This document shows, in pieces, positions 1-8,686 of a DNA stretch of 64,000 nucleotides. A program made the position numbers and the translations under genes. The stretch spans positions 1 to 64,000 of the forward strand of contig NZ_CAMVTE010000008.1 of the NCBI RefSeq assembly GCF_947170395.1, given 5' to 3'. The number at the start of each line of letters is the position of its first letter. Positions within the stretch are counted from its first letter, which is position 1. This DNA is from an uncultured Methanobrevibacter sp. GTDB taxonomy: Archaea; Methanobacteriota; Methanobacteria; Methanobacteriales; Methanobacteriaceae. The notes under the pieces were generated by a model that was not told where the DNA came from, searched no databases, and saw only the letters and a list, made by a program, of their open reading frames with translations.

Positions 1-59
<59 letters not shown>

Positions 60-218
60 ATATGAACACCCATCTCACTTAACCAAATAAAACCCATGTC
101 TAAAAATCAAAGACTTTAAACAGTAATAATAGTTATTATTTGGATACTATATAAACCTTTTGGTTTTTTGGAAAATTATTGCAAAATAATAAAATTCTAT
201 AAAATAATTACTACTAAC

Positions 219-230
219 TAATATATAAAC
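219..230 (+). promoter_or_regulatory. TATA box for the radical SAM gene (leaderless)
   Basis: The element taatatataaac has its centre about 28 nt before the ATG at 253. This is the archaeal spacing at which transcription starts at or next to the start codon. No Shine-Dalgarno sequence precedes the ATG, which agrees with a leaderless mRNA. Confidence 0.55.
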
Positions 231-252
231 TTTAAGAAACTTATATAAAAAC

Positions 253-1233
253 ATGGATTTAGACTTATTTGACCTGATTAAAAAAGCCAATGAAACAACA
301 TTAAATAGGCATGGAAATCTGATAACTCTTGAAAGAGCAGTATTCCTCTCCTGGTGGTGTGACAAGGGAGACTGTGCATTCTGCTACATGTCCACTCAAA
401 AAGATAAAATTAAGGACCCTAAAAAGGCCAGAAGAAACATCAACAACATTTATGCAGAAGCGGAAATGTGCAAACGTCTGGATTGGAATATCGAATTTTT
501 ATCCGGAGGATACGAATCGTTCACAACACAGGAAATCAAGGATATCGCCACAACAATCAAGGACATTACCGGCGAGGGAGTATGGCTGAATACGGGAATT
601 ACCGACGATTTGGCAGAATACGGCTCAGAAATCCAAGGAATAACAGGTGCTGTTGAAGTGGCAAATCCGCAGATTCATGAAAGAGTGTGCCCATCCAAAA
701 AGTTAGATGATATCAGCAATATGTTAGATGTTGCAGGTGATTTGGGCTTTAAAAAAGCAATAACAATAATTTTAGGCCTTGGCGAAACCCTAGATGACGT
801 TAATTATATTATCGATTATATCAAAGACCACAAAATAGATCGTGTAATATTTTATTCTCTAAATCCTCACAAGGAAACCATTTACGCAAACTCCTCACAG
901 CCTGCTTCACTTTATTATGCTCAGGTTGTAGCACAGGTCAGATTGGCATTTCCGGACATTGAAATAATCTGCGGAACATGGATAGACAACCTGGCAAATA
1001 TCGGAATACTGATTTTAAGCGGAGCCAACGGAATTACAAAGTTCCCTCTTTTCAAAATGTTTGGAACAAAATACGGCAAAAGAGTAGAGGAAGAAGTCAA
1101 ATGGGCCGGACGGGACTTGAAAGGAACATTTACCGATAAAAATATGTTAGACCCTCAGAAAAGTGAAATATCACCAGAATTAGATAAATTTATTAAACGC
1201 TATGTCAAGGAATCATTAAAAAATAAATACTAG
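253..1233 (+). CDS. radical SAM protein, BioB/HmdB-like
   Basis: This 326-residue protein carries a radical SAM cluster motif near residues 36-44 (CDKGDCAFC, a C-X4-C-X2-C spacing rather than the usual C-X3-C-X2-C). It is followed by a GGY motif (about residue 81) and a TIM-barrel-like body with the segments ILGLGET and VIFYSLNPHK. Length and architecture resemble biotin-synthase-like enzymes, including HmdB, which acts in iron-guanylylpyridinol cofactor synthesis. The exact reaction cannot be read from sequence. The enzyme would bind a 4Fe-4S cluster and S-adenosylmethionine and form a 5'-deoxyadenosyl radical in the cytoplasm. It stands alone, divergent from tRNA-Asn, and appears to be made from a leaderless transcript. 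The family assignment is firm; the substrate is unknown. Confidence 0.85.
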   Translation: MDLDLFDLIKKANETTLNRHGNLITLERAVFLSWWCDKGDCAFCYMSTQKDKIKDPKKARRNINNIYAEAEMCKRLDWNIEFLSGGYESFTTQEIKDIATTIKDITGEGVWLNTGITDDLAEYGSEIQGITGAVEVANPQIHERVCPSKKLDDISNMLDVAGDLGFKKAITIILGLGETLDDVNYIIDYIKDHKIDRVIFYSLNPHKETIYANSSQPASLYYAQVVAQVRLAFPDIEIICGTWIDNLANIGILILSGANGITKFPLFKMFGTKYGKRVEEEVKWAGRDLKGTFTDKNMLDPQKSEISPELDKFIKRYVKESLKNKY

Positions 1234-1543
1234 TTACCAATACTTATCCAACGATTCTTTAAAAAAAAACAAATAAGATGCATTAAAAACCCTAAACCAA
1301 TAAACTAATTTTTCAAATTTTAAAAACCGGGAAATAAAATGGAAGACAACATTGTAAAAACACCACAAACTTCCTGAAAAGATTTTATGCCAATAAAATG
1401 AAAAACTATAGCTAAATTAAAAAAACACCCCCATTTACCATATCAGAATGCCTAAAACCAACCTATATATTACATGAAATAAATACATAATATATATAAA
1501 TTTTATTTAAATAGTGAGGATATAATGCCCAATCTAAACATAA
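1234..1543. other. intergenic region without a gene
   Basis: This AT-rich spacer has no credible open reading frame; the only ATG-led frames are a dozen codons long. The last 70 bases hold TATA-like runs (tacataatatatataaa near 1485-1500) that probably form the promoter of the downstream amide-ligase gene. Confidence 0.5.
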
Positions 1544-1558
1544 GGAGGAATCATCATC
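1544..1558 (+). promoter_or_regulatory. Shine-Dalgarno followed by an in-frame ATC start candidate
   Basis: GGAGG at 1544-1548 is followed after exactly 7 nt by ATC at 1556, in frame with the downstream protein. The first conventional start, TTG at 1577, lies 28 nt past the Shine-Dalgarno, too far for it. The same arrangement occurs at gatB, the 24.8-kb adhesin gene and the CobN-like gene. Confidence 0.6.
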
Positions 1559-3790
1559 TCTAGAAATAATATCGATTTGAATGAAGAATTCTTCATAATT
1601 GATTCAGATAACATTAACTCAATTCAGAATAGATTTTTCGGATACACCATCCAGAACAATGAAATTGCATTTGAAAATGAATTCAGAAGCGAAAAGGGCA
1701 TTAACGGAAGCGGAGCATATGTATTTATTGATGTAAAAGATGATAAAATCTCCGTGTTCCAGGACCAGACCGGATCTTATGGAATATACATATACAAAAC
1801 TGAAAACTATTTTGCCATCTCCAATTCCTTTTTAAAACTCATTGAATTTTTATCAAAATCCAAGTATCCGATTTCATTGAATCGTGATTTTGCAAATTAT
1901 TACTTGAGTGCAGGGATTGTGCCTCTATTTCCTGACGAAACACTTATTGATGAGATTTGTGTCCTGCCAAGAAATTATACAGCACATATCAATAAAAATA
2001 CCTCAGAAATTTCATTTGAAAAAATCGACTATCAGGAAAAAACAATTTCACTTGATTGTGAAGAAGGTGTGGCGATATTGGACAAGTGGTTTGACAAATA
2101 CGTTGAACTGTTCAGGTCAATCAGACACACCACCAATTCCATAACCCTTGATTTAAGCGGAGGATATGATTCAAGAGTGAATGCAGCAATATGGTTATCA
2201 GCCAACATCAATTTGAAAAATCTGAAAATATTCTCAAACCAAAAAGACGTATTCAGTGAAGATTATGAAATCGCATCGAAAATAGCTGAACATTTTGATT
2301 TTGAACTGAACAATACCGTTGCAAAACAGACAATCCCATACAGCATGAAGGATTCCATTAATATTACAGAATACAGTCAGCTAGGATTTCATAAGCTTAG
2401 AAATTTCCCGATATTCAGATTCGCTCAGCCACACTACAGAATTTCCGGCCATTGCGGAGAAATCAGAAGAAGATATCCGAATAAGCCTTTAAAGGATTAT
2501 GGTGAGGCAATTCTTAAAAAATCAAAATCATATGGTAATACCTACTTTAATTCAACCAAAACATTAATTGACAGGAAATTTAAAGAACTGTGTGATAAAT
2601 ACGATTCAAATTCTGAGTCTAAAGAGTTATCCTCTATATTATATACTGAAACAAGGAACAGATATCATTACGGCAAGGAATTTATTGAAGGATATCTGCA
2701 CAATAAGATTACCATTTCACCACTGGCCGATCCTGATTTATGCAAATTGCAGATAACAACACCTGAATGTGATGACGATTTATTAATTCACACATTCATT
2801 TTGCTAAGGCATTGCCCTGATTTATTATACTTCAATGTTGAAGGCAACCGCCAAATCAATGAAGAGACAATAAGATATGCATCCGAAATAAATGAGAAAT
2901 ATCCTTATACTCCTAAAGATTATTCATTTATTGAAGGTCCTAAACTGGATGAGGACATTGAAAACGAAGAAAATATCCTTAAAAATGGCGATTGCGAGAA
3001 AAAATTTAAAAACATCTTTTATTCCAAAAATTTCATTAAGGAATATGAGAAGTATTTCACAAAGAAATCCTATAGAAAAATTAGAGATAAAATTGACAAA
3101 GACCCAAATCATCCCCTTCAGGACGTTTACTCAGCAATAGACATGCTGAAAGTCATTGAATACATCAATATAAACAATACATTAAGAAGAGACTCCATCG
3201 GATCTTGGTTGGAATCATATCCTGCAGAAATAGATGAAAGGGAATTTGAAATCGATAAAATGCTCGATAATTACCACACATTAAGGGTGGATTTGAAAAA
3301 TTTCGGGCTTGAAAACAATAACCTGGAAATCTTGGAGTCCACAGACATTGAATTGGATGAGACAACACCAGACTGGTTTTGTGACGAAAAAGGAACCGGA
3401 CACGTAATAAAAACCGAAAGGAGCAAATTACATCTTAAGTTAAAAGTGATTAATGACGGTAAAATAGACATTAAACTCAAAGGCCAATTTGCAAAAGCAC
3501 AAAACGGCAAGAAATTCCCGATTTACATTGACTGCACCAAATTCGAAGTTGATGGAGAAAACATGCTTGAAACAAACACGCTCGTCAATCATGATGATCC
3601 TATTAAATTTGAAAAGGAAGTAAATAATGGAGACATCATTTCAGTTAACATAGAATGGCTACCGTTCAACAAATCATCCATCTACCATACTAAAGAGCTG
3701 GATTCACTTAAAGAAGAAAACAGAATTTTAAAAGAAAAGTTGGATACCCAAATATTTAATTTTAAAAATGTCGTGAAAAAAATTAAATAG
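1556..3790 (+). CDS. asparagine-synthase-like amide ligase (PP-loop ATPase)
   Basis: The protein has 744 residues if it starts at ATC 1556, or 737 from TTG 1577. The ATC start is preferred because GGAGG sits 7 nt before it. Residues 1 to about 170 look like the Ntn-type glutaminase half of class B asparagine synthetases (DQTGSYGIY segment) but have no N-terminal catalytic cysteine, so glutamine hydrolysis is unlikely. SGGYDSR near residue 201 is the PP-loop that binds ATP for substrate adenylation. The C-terminal 35 residues form a Lys/Glu-rich coiled coil, preceded by a beta-rich region not typical of AsnB. Members of this superfamily outside asparagine synthesis form amide bonds on cell-surface glycans or small metabolites. 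The polymer-export operon nearby makes a cell-envelope role plausible, but that is inference. Confidence 0.75.
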   Translation: MSRNNIDLNEEFFIIDSDNINSIQNRFFGYTIQNNEIAFENEFRSEKGINGSGAYVFIDVKDDKISVFQDQTGSYGIYIYKTENYFAISNSFLKLIEFLSKSKYPISLNRDFANYYLSAGIVPLFPDETLIDEICVLPRNYTAHINKNTSEISFEKIDYQEKTISLDCEEGVAILDKWFDKYVELFRSIRHTTNSITLDLSGGYDSRVNAAIWLSANINLKNLKIFSNQKDVFSEDYEIASKIAEHFDFELNNTVAKQTIPYSMKDSINITEYSQLGFHKLRNFPIFRFAQPHYRISGHCGEIRRRYPNKPLKDYGEAILKKSKSYGNTYFNSTKTLIDRKFKELCDKYDSNSESKELSSILYTETRNRYHYGKEFIEGYLHNKITISPLADPDLCKLQITTPECDDDLLIHTFILLRHCPDLLYFNVEGNRQINEETIRYASEINEKYPYTPKDYSFIEGPKLDEDIENEENILKNGDCEKKFKNIFYSKNFIKEYEKYFTKKSYRKIRDKIDKDPNHPLQDVYSAIDMLKVIEYININNTLRRDSIGSWLESYPAEIDEREFEIDKMLDNYHTLRVDLKNFGLENNNLEILESTDIELDETTPDWFCDEKGTGHVIKTERSKLHLKLKVINDGKIDIKLKGQFAKAQNGKKFPIYIDCTKFEVDGENMLETNTLVNHDDPIKFEKEVNNGDIISVNIEWLPFNKSSIYHTKELDSLKEENRILKEKLDTQIFNFKNVVKKIK

Positions 3791-3902
3791 CCATCAATTA
3801 AAATTTTCATTTTGGTTTGATGCCCAACGGATTTTCCAATTTTCAAAAATCTTTATAAATTACATTAAATAAATATTATTATAATATAAAAATTACCCAA
3901 TT

Positions 3903-3917
3903 GGAGGAATTATTATT
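3903..3917 (+). promoter_or_regulatory. Shine-Dalgarno followed by an in-frame ATT start candidate for gatB
   Basis: GGAGG at 3903-3907 is separated by 7 nt from ATT at 3915, in frame with GatB. The first in-frame ATG (3933) is 25 nt beyond the Shine-Dalgarno, and the intervening ATG at 3925 is out of frame. Starting at ATT gives the N-terminus MSDDVDMMCGLEIHVQ. Confidence 0.65.
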
Positions 3918-5291
3918 AGTGACGATGTCGATATGATGTGTGGACTTGAAATCCACGTACAACTAGAAACCGAATCAAAATTATTCTGTGATTGTCCTAC
4001 AAATTATCAGGACGCACCTGCAAATTCAAACATCTGCCCTGTTTGTTTAAACCAGCCAGGTGCCAAACCACATCCTACAAACGAAAAAGCATTGGAAAAT
4101 GCGTTAATGATTGCGTTAATGTTAAACTGTGAAATTGACCAAGGCGTTACATACTTTATGAGAAAACACTATGATTATCCTGACTTGCCTTCAGGTTACC
4201 AAAGGACTTCAGTTCCTATTGGAATCAAAGGAGAATTGAACGGAATCAGAATCAGGGAAATTCACGTTGAAGAAGACCCTGGCCAATACAAACCTGATTT
4301 AGGTATTGTTAACTTCAACCGTTCCGGAATTCCACTGGTCGAAATTGTTACTGAACCTGACATCAAATCTCCGGAAGAAGCCAGGAACTTTTTAAAAGAA
4401 CTGATACGTGTTTTACAATACAGTGGAGCTGCTCGTGGAGAAGGTACAATGAGAGCAGACGTAAACATTTCCATCAATGGCGGAAACAGAGTGGAAATGA
4501 AAAACATCAACTCTATTAAAAGTGCATATAAGGCTTTGAATTTCGAACTTATCAGACAGAAAAACACTCTTAAAAGAGGAGGATTCATCAAACAGGAAAC
4601 CCGTGCATATATCGATAACGGTAAAACCGGATCCACAAAGCACATGAGATTCAAGGAAGATGCTGACGATTACAGATTCATCACTGACCCTGATTTGCCA
4701 CCGATGGAAATCTCTGACGAATCCATCGAAAAGGTTTTAGACATCATGCCTGAAGCCCCTCACAACAAAGTTAAAAGATTCGTTAGCGAGTACAAGATTG
4801 ATGAAGAGACCGCTAAAGTTTTAACCTCAGAAATCGACTTGGCAATTGCATATGAAGAAGTTGTAAAAGAAATTGAACCTGTTTTTGCCGGCAAATGGAT
4901 GAGAGATGAACTTAAAAGAGTTTTATCCTACAATAAATTAGACTTTGCAGACAGCGAAATAACTGCAGAAAACATAATCGAATTATTGAACATGATTCAA
5001 AACAAGGAGATTACAGTTAAAGCAGGGCAAAGAATCATCGAACAAATGCCAAATAATGAAAAATCACCTAAAGCAATTGCAGAAGAAATGGGATTACTGG
5101 GTGTTGTAAAGGATGATGAAGTACTTGCTGCAGTAAAACAGGCAATTGATGAAAATCCGAAAGCCGTTGAAGATTACCTGTCAGGTCAAAAAGCATCAAT
5201 CAACTTTTTGGTTGGTCAAGTAATGAGATTGACCCGTGGAAAAGCAGATCCAGGTGAAACTGTCAAACTTCTTAAAGAAAATATTGAATAG
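3915..5291 (+). CDS. gatB: Asp-tRNA(Asn)/Glu-tRNA(Gln) amidotransferase subunit B
   Basis: GatB binds the mischarged tRNA and, with GatA and GatC, converts Asp-tRNA(Asn) to Asn-tRNA(Asn). The family hallmark CGLEIHVQL opens the protein, followed by cysteines of the zinc-binding cradle (FCDCPTNY, CPVCLNQPGAKP) and the kinase-like core (EEDPGQYKPD, RSGIPLVEIVTEPD). The C-terminal YqeY-like tail (LVGQVMRLTRGKADP) that contacts tRNA is present. The length is about 458 residues from the ATT start or 452 from ATG 3933, close to the usual GatB size. A tRNA-Asn lies 3.9 kb upstream. No gatA or gatC is in the window. Ten bases separate its stop from the CBS-ParB gene, so the two are probably cotranscribed. 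Confidence 0.96.
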   Translation: MSDDVDMMCGLEIHVQLETESKLFCDCPTNYQDAPANSNICPVCLNQPGAKPHPTNEKALENALMIALMLNCEIDQGVTYFMRKHYDYPDLPSGYQRTSVPIGIKGELNGIRIREIHVEEDPGQYKPDLGIVNFNRSGIPLVEIVTEPDIKSPEEARNFLKELIRVLQYSGAARGEGTMRADVNISINGGNRVEMKNINSIKSAYKALNFELIRQKNTLKRGGFIKQETRAYIDNGKTGSTKHMRFKEDADDYRFITDPDLPPMEISDESIEKVLDIMPEAPHNKVKRFVSEYKIDEETAKVLTSEIDLAIAYEEVVKEIEPVFAGKWMRDELKRVLSYNKLDFADSEITAENIIELLNMIQNKEITVKAGQRIIEQMPNNEKSPKAIAEEMGLLGVVKDDEVLAAVKQAIDENPKAVEDYLSGQKASINFLVGQVMRLTRGKADPGETVKLLKENIE

Positions 5292-5300
5292 GGGATAAAA

Positions 5301-6107
5301 ATGGCTGGAAAGAAATCTTTTGTTAAAGATTATATGACAAAAAACGTTATTAGCGTTTCACCAGATACAAAAACTGATGAAATCATCAATCTAATGAAGG
5401 AAAGTCATCACAACAGTTATCCAGTAGTTGAAAACAACAAGTTAGTTGGAATGGTAACAGCATTCGATATCGTAGCGAAAAAAAGGGCAGAAACTGTTAA
5501 GGGAATAATGACCACAAAACTTGTTGTTGCAAATCAGAACTTAACAATCAACGACGCATCCCGTGTAATGTTTAGAAGAGGAATTTCACGCATGCCTGTT
5601 GTAAACGAAAAGGGAGAGCTTGTCGGAATCATTACCAATACTGATATGGTAAGGTCACACATCGAAAGGTCAACTCCAAACAAAGTGGACTATTTTAAAA
5701 AGACATTGGAACAGTTATACGGCATCCACACTACTTTAAGACATATGGACGTTGAAACCAATAAATTAAGACCTACACAGGACAGAGTCTATGCTGATGA
5801 GCTTGAAGGAAGAGCTTATGAACTTGAAAAAGGATTGGCAGAACCTGCAATTGTTGTGAAAACAGGAGAGCGATGGATTCTTGTTGACGGACACCACAGA
5901 GCTGTTGCATCAGCGCAAAGGGGTTATGAAACCGTTGACTCATATGTCATTGATTTGGGCAAGGACATCAAATTGGGAATGGAAAAAACTGCCGATAAAG
6001 CCGGAATCAAAACATTTGATGACATTGAAATCATTGATGACGATAAACATCCTTTAATTGCACTTACCGAAAGCATGCAAGATCAAGAATCAAAAGGTGA
6101 CAATTAA
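5301..6107 (+). CDS. CBS-pair protein with ParB/sulfiredoxin-like domain
   Basis: Residues 5-125 form two CBS motifs (MTKNVISVSPDTKTDEI and IMTTKLVVANQNLTINDA, each followed by a P-V-V...G-x-V/I-T-x-x-D sequence). Such pairs usually bind adenosine nucleotides or SAM. Residues about 160-235 form a ParB/sulfiredoxin-like domain with the active-site motif VDGHHRAVA. In related domains this histidine/arginine patch supports nucleotide hydrolysis or kinase activity. The combination suggests a nucleotide-sensing enzyme or regulator in the cytoplasm; the substrate is unknown. It lies 9 nt after gatB, and its TAA is followed directly by the ATG of hisE, so these genes probably form one transcript. 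Confidence 0.85.
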   Translation: MAGKKSFVKDYMTKNVISVSPDTKTDEIINLMKESHHNSYPVVENNKLVGMVTAFDIVAKKRAETVKGIMTTKLVVANQNLTINDASRVMFRRGISRMPVVNEKGELVGIITNTDMVRSHIERSTPNKVDYFKKTLEQLYGIHTTLRHMDVETNKLRPTQDRVYADELEGRAYELEKGLAEPAIVVKTGERWILVDGHHRAVASAQRGYETVDSYVIDLGKDIKLGMEKTADKAGIKTFDDIEIIDDDKHPLIALTESMQDQESKGDN

Positions 6108-6398
6108 ATGGCTGATGAAAAGATTATAAGGGAAGTATATGAAGTTCTAGAATCAAGACGTGACAACCCGATTGATTCATACACTTCCAAAATCATGCAG
6201 GACAGCGACAAAAAGGCTGAAGACAAGATTCTTGAAAAAATAGCTGAAGAAGCTGGCGAAGTGTTGCTTGCTGCAAAAAACGATGAAAATCTTGTTTACG
6301 AATCAGTGGATTTGATTTTCCACACATTGCTCATTTTAGCATACAAAGGTGTGGAAATCGATGAAATATTTGACGAATTTGCAAGAAGAAGAAAATAA
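6108..6398 (+). CDS. hisE: phosphoribosyl-ATP diphosphatase
   Basis: HisE catalyses the second step of histidine synthesis, hydrolysing phosphoribosyl-ATP to phosphoribosyl-AMP and pyrophosphate. The 96-residue length is normal for the stand-alone archaeal enzyme. The metal-binding helices are visible in [17 protein letters not shown] and [14 protein letters not shown], the MazG-like pattern of acidic residues. The ATG directly follows the stop of the CBS-ParB gene, with AAGGTGA as ribosome binding site inside that gene. No other his genes are in the window, so the pathway is scattered as in many archaea. Confidence 0.93.
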   Translation: MADEKIIREVYEVLESRRDNPIDSYTSKIMQDSDKKAEDKILEKIAEEAGEVLLAAKNDENLVYESVDLIFHTLLILAYKGVEIDEIFDEFARRRK

Positions 6399-6418
6399 TC
6401 AACTAAAGCGGTGCAGAC

Positions 6419-7186
6419 ATGTTTGACACATATGCTGAGAAAAAATTTTTACTCAAACAATTGGTTAAAAGGGATTTGACTTCCAAGTACAAGGATTCAG
6501 TTTTGGGAATAGCCTGGAGTTTTCTTAATCCGCTGTTAATCATGATTGTATTTACAGCTATCTTTTCAATGCTGTTTGGCCGTCAAATTGAAAATTATCC
6601 TGTTTATTTCTTATCTGGAAGAGTAATTTATGATTTTTACAAATCCGCAACCCAGGGAGCGATGAGATCCGTTAAGGGAAATGCATCCATCCTTAAAAAG
6701 ATTTATGTTCCAAAATACATGTTTACAATAAGTAAGGTATGTTATGAATTCATTAACTTCCTAATTTCATTCATCATACTGTTTGGAGTTATGCTGGTTA
6801 CCGGCGCTCAATTCCACATAACTACAATCTTTGCAGTGATTCCGCTGTTCTTTTTAGTTGTATTGATATTTGGAATCGGGCTGATACTGGCTGTTGGAAA
6901 TACTTATTTCACAGATGTTGAACACCTATACAGCGTATTTGCACTGATACTGATGTATGCCTCTGCACTTTTCTATCCGATGGAAATCGTACCGGTTACA
7001 GTTCAAAAAATATTTACGCTGAACCCTGTTTACTGCGCAATTGCCTCATTTAGGGAATGTGTGATTTATGGATTATTCCCGGATGTTTCCACATTGACAT
7101 ATCTGGCAGTGTTTGCATTTACAACATTAGGTATAGGAATACTCTTATTCAACATATACAATAAAAAATTAGCGTTAGAATTATAA
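6419..7186 (+). CDS. ABC-2 type polysaccharide/teichoic acid exporter permease
   Basis: This 255-residue protein has six predicted membrane segments and the N-terminal signature of the TagG/Wzm/RfbD permeases (LVKRDLTSKYKDSVLGIAWSFLNPLLIM). It would form the membrane channel that moves a lipid-linked polymer across the cytoplasmic membrane, powered by the ATPase encoded 13 nt downstream. The ribosome binding site is GCGG, 7 nt before ATG. Pairing with a TagH/Wzt-like ATPase and a glycerophosphotransferase fusion points to export of a phosphodiester-containing or repeat-unit envelope polymer. The exporter class is well supported; the polymer is inferred. Confidence 0.9.
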   Translation: MFDTYAEKKFLLKQLVKRDLTSKYKDSVLGIAWSFLNPLLIMIVFTAIFSMLFGRQIENYPVYFLSGRVIYDFYKSATQGAMRSVKGNASILKKIYVPKYMFTISKVCYEFINFLISFIILFGVMLVTGAQFHITTIFAVIPLFFLVVLIFGIGLILAVGNTYFTDVEHLYSVFALILMYASALFYPMEIVPVTVQKIFTLNPVYCAIASFRECVIYGLFPDVSTLTYLAVFAFTTLGIGILLFNIYNKKLALEL

Positions 7187-7199
7187 GATAGGTTTTATT

Positions 7200-8678
7200 A
7201 TGAGTTTAATAGAAAAATTAAAGAACATTTTTAATAAAAAAGAAGATCCCATTCTTGAAACCAAGGAAAGACCTATTGTAAAAATTGAACCTAAATACAA
7301 AAACATGACCCTGCTTGCACCGGGCAAAACAATTTACGACGGTGATGAAAACTATTTCCATATTGAAGCTTATGATGAGAATAATGAACCTATCGGCAAT
7401 GAAACAATAAAGGCAAAGATTTCAGGTGACGAATATGAATTTGTTACCGATGAAACAGGGCTTGTAAAATGGCTTGTTGATTTGCCTCCAAAAGAACATG
7501 TACTGAAAATCGAATTTCCGAATGGTGAATATTCGCAAATCATTGAAAGTGTGCTGACAATCCATAAGGCTGCCAGAAAACCTAAAAATCCGAAACCTAA
7601 AAAAATAGATGAAAAGCACTGTTCATTAAATGTCCCAAACATGAAAATGTATATACACAACGAAGGGCAGTTCTATGCAAAATTAAGGGATTACAGGTAC
7701 CGTTCCCTTGCAAACGAAAAGGTAAAGATTACCATTAACGGTGAAACTCATGAAGTTATAACTGACAGAAAAGGATTTGCAAAGGTGGATGTCAAAGGTC
7801 TGGGCCCCGGAAAATATGATGTCGTCAGCGAATATGAAGGAAGCGAAAAATACAATCCGTGCAAGACAAAATCACAGCTGCATATGGCAATCAGAGACAT
7901 TGACAAGGAAGTTATCATTGACGTTAAAAATCTGACCATGGAATTTAAAGTCACTAAAGACAAGATCGACACAATAAAGGAATTCATTATCAGAACCATC
8001 AAAAGAAACAAGGAAGAGCATGAAAAAATAAAAGTTATTGACGACATTTCATTTAAAGTGTATAAAGGGGATAAATTAGGTATTCTTGGATTCAACGGTG
8101 CCGGAAAAAGTACGTTGCTGAAAATCATGTCCGGAATTTACGAACCTACATCAGGATCAATAACAACCTATGGAAAAATTGCACCATTGCTGGAACTTGG
8201 TGCAGGTTTTGATAAAAACTATACCGGTAAAAATAACATTTATCTAAACGGAGCTTTGCTGAGCATCAGTGAAGACGTTCTCGAGGAAAAATACGATGAG
8301 ATTGTCGAGTTTTCGGAATTGGGAGAATTTATAAACTACCCTATCAAGAATTATTCCTCAGGAATGAGAACCAAGCTTGGTTTTTCAATAGCTACACAAA
8401 TCAATCCCGATATTTTAATCATCGATGAAATCCTATCTGTTGGAGACATCAAATTCAAGAAAAAGAGTGCTGATAAAATCAATTCAATGATGAAGGACGG
8501 CGTAACCGTACTGCTCGTTTCACACTCAATTCCTCAAATCAGAAAGATTTGTGACAGATGCATCTGGCTTGAAAACGGTAAAATAAAAATGTACGGCGAA
8601 GCCGAAGATGTATGTGATGCATATGTCAAAGGCGCTAGAAGAGACTATCAAAAAGAGAAAAACAAAAATAAGAAATAG
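7200..8678 (+). CDS. ABC exporter ATPase (TagH/Wzt-like) with N-terminal Ig-like region
   Basis: This 492-residue protein ends in a canonical ATPase: Walker A GFNGAGKST near residue 297, a YSSGMRTKLGFS signature near 383 and Walker B DILIIDE near 404. The stretch LLELGAGFDKNYTG is typical of polysaccharide and teichoic acid exporters. Before the ATPase are about 230 residues with two Ig-like beta modules (about 30-120 and 135-225). Each ends in a pattern such as ETHEVITDRKGFAKVDVKG...GKYDVVSEYEG, closely resembling the extracellular Ig repeats of the adhesins in this window. Bacterial Wzt proteins carry a C-terminal Ig-like polymer-binding domain; here the analogous modules are N-terminal, and no membrane segment or signal peptide places them outside the cell. 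They may bind the polymer for export. That role is inference. Confidence 0.88.
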   Translation: MSLIEKLKNIFNKKEDPILETKERPIVKIEPKYKNMTLLAPGKTIYDGDENYFHIEAYDENNEPIGNETIKAKISGDEYEFVTDETGLVKWLVDLPPKEHVLKIEFPNGEYSQIIESVLTIHKAARKPKNPKPKKIDEKHCSLNVPNMKMYIHNEGQFYAKLRDYRYRSLANEKVKITINGETHEVITDRKGFAKVDVKGLGPGKYDVVSEYEGSEKYNPCKTKSQLHMAIRDIDKEVIIDVKNLTMEFKVTKDKIDTIKEFIIRTIKRNKEEHEKIKVIDDISFKVYKGDKLGILGFNGAGKSTLLKIMSGIYEPTSGSITTYGKIAPLLELGAGFDKNYTGKNNIYLNGALLSISEDVLEEKYDEIVEFSELGEFINYPIKNYSSGMRTKLGFSIATQINPDILIIDEILSVGDIKFKKKSADKINSMMKDGVTVLLVSHSIPQIRKICDRCIWLENGKIKMYGEAEDVCDAYVKGARRDYQKEKNKNKK

Positions 8679-8686
8679 GTCATAAC

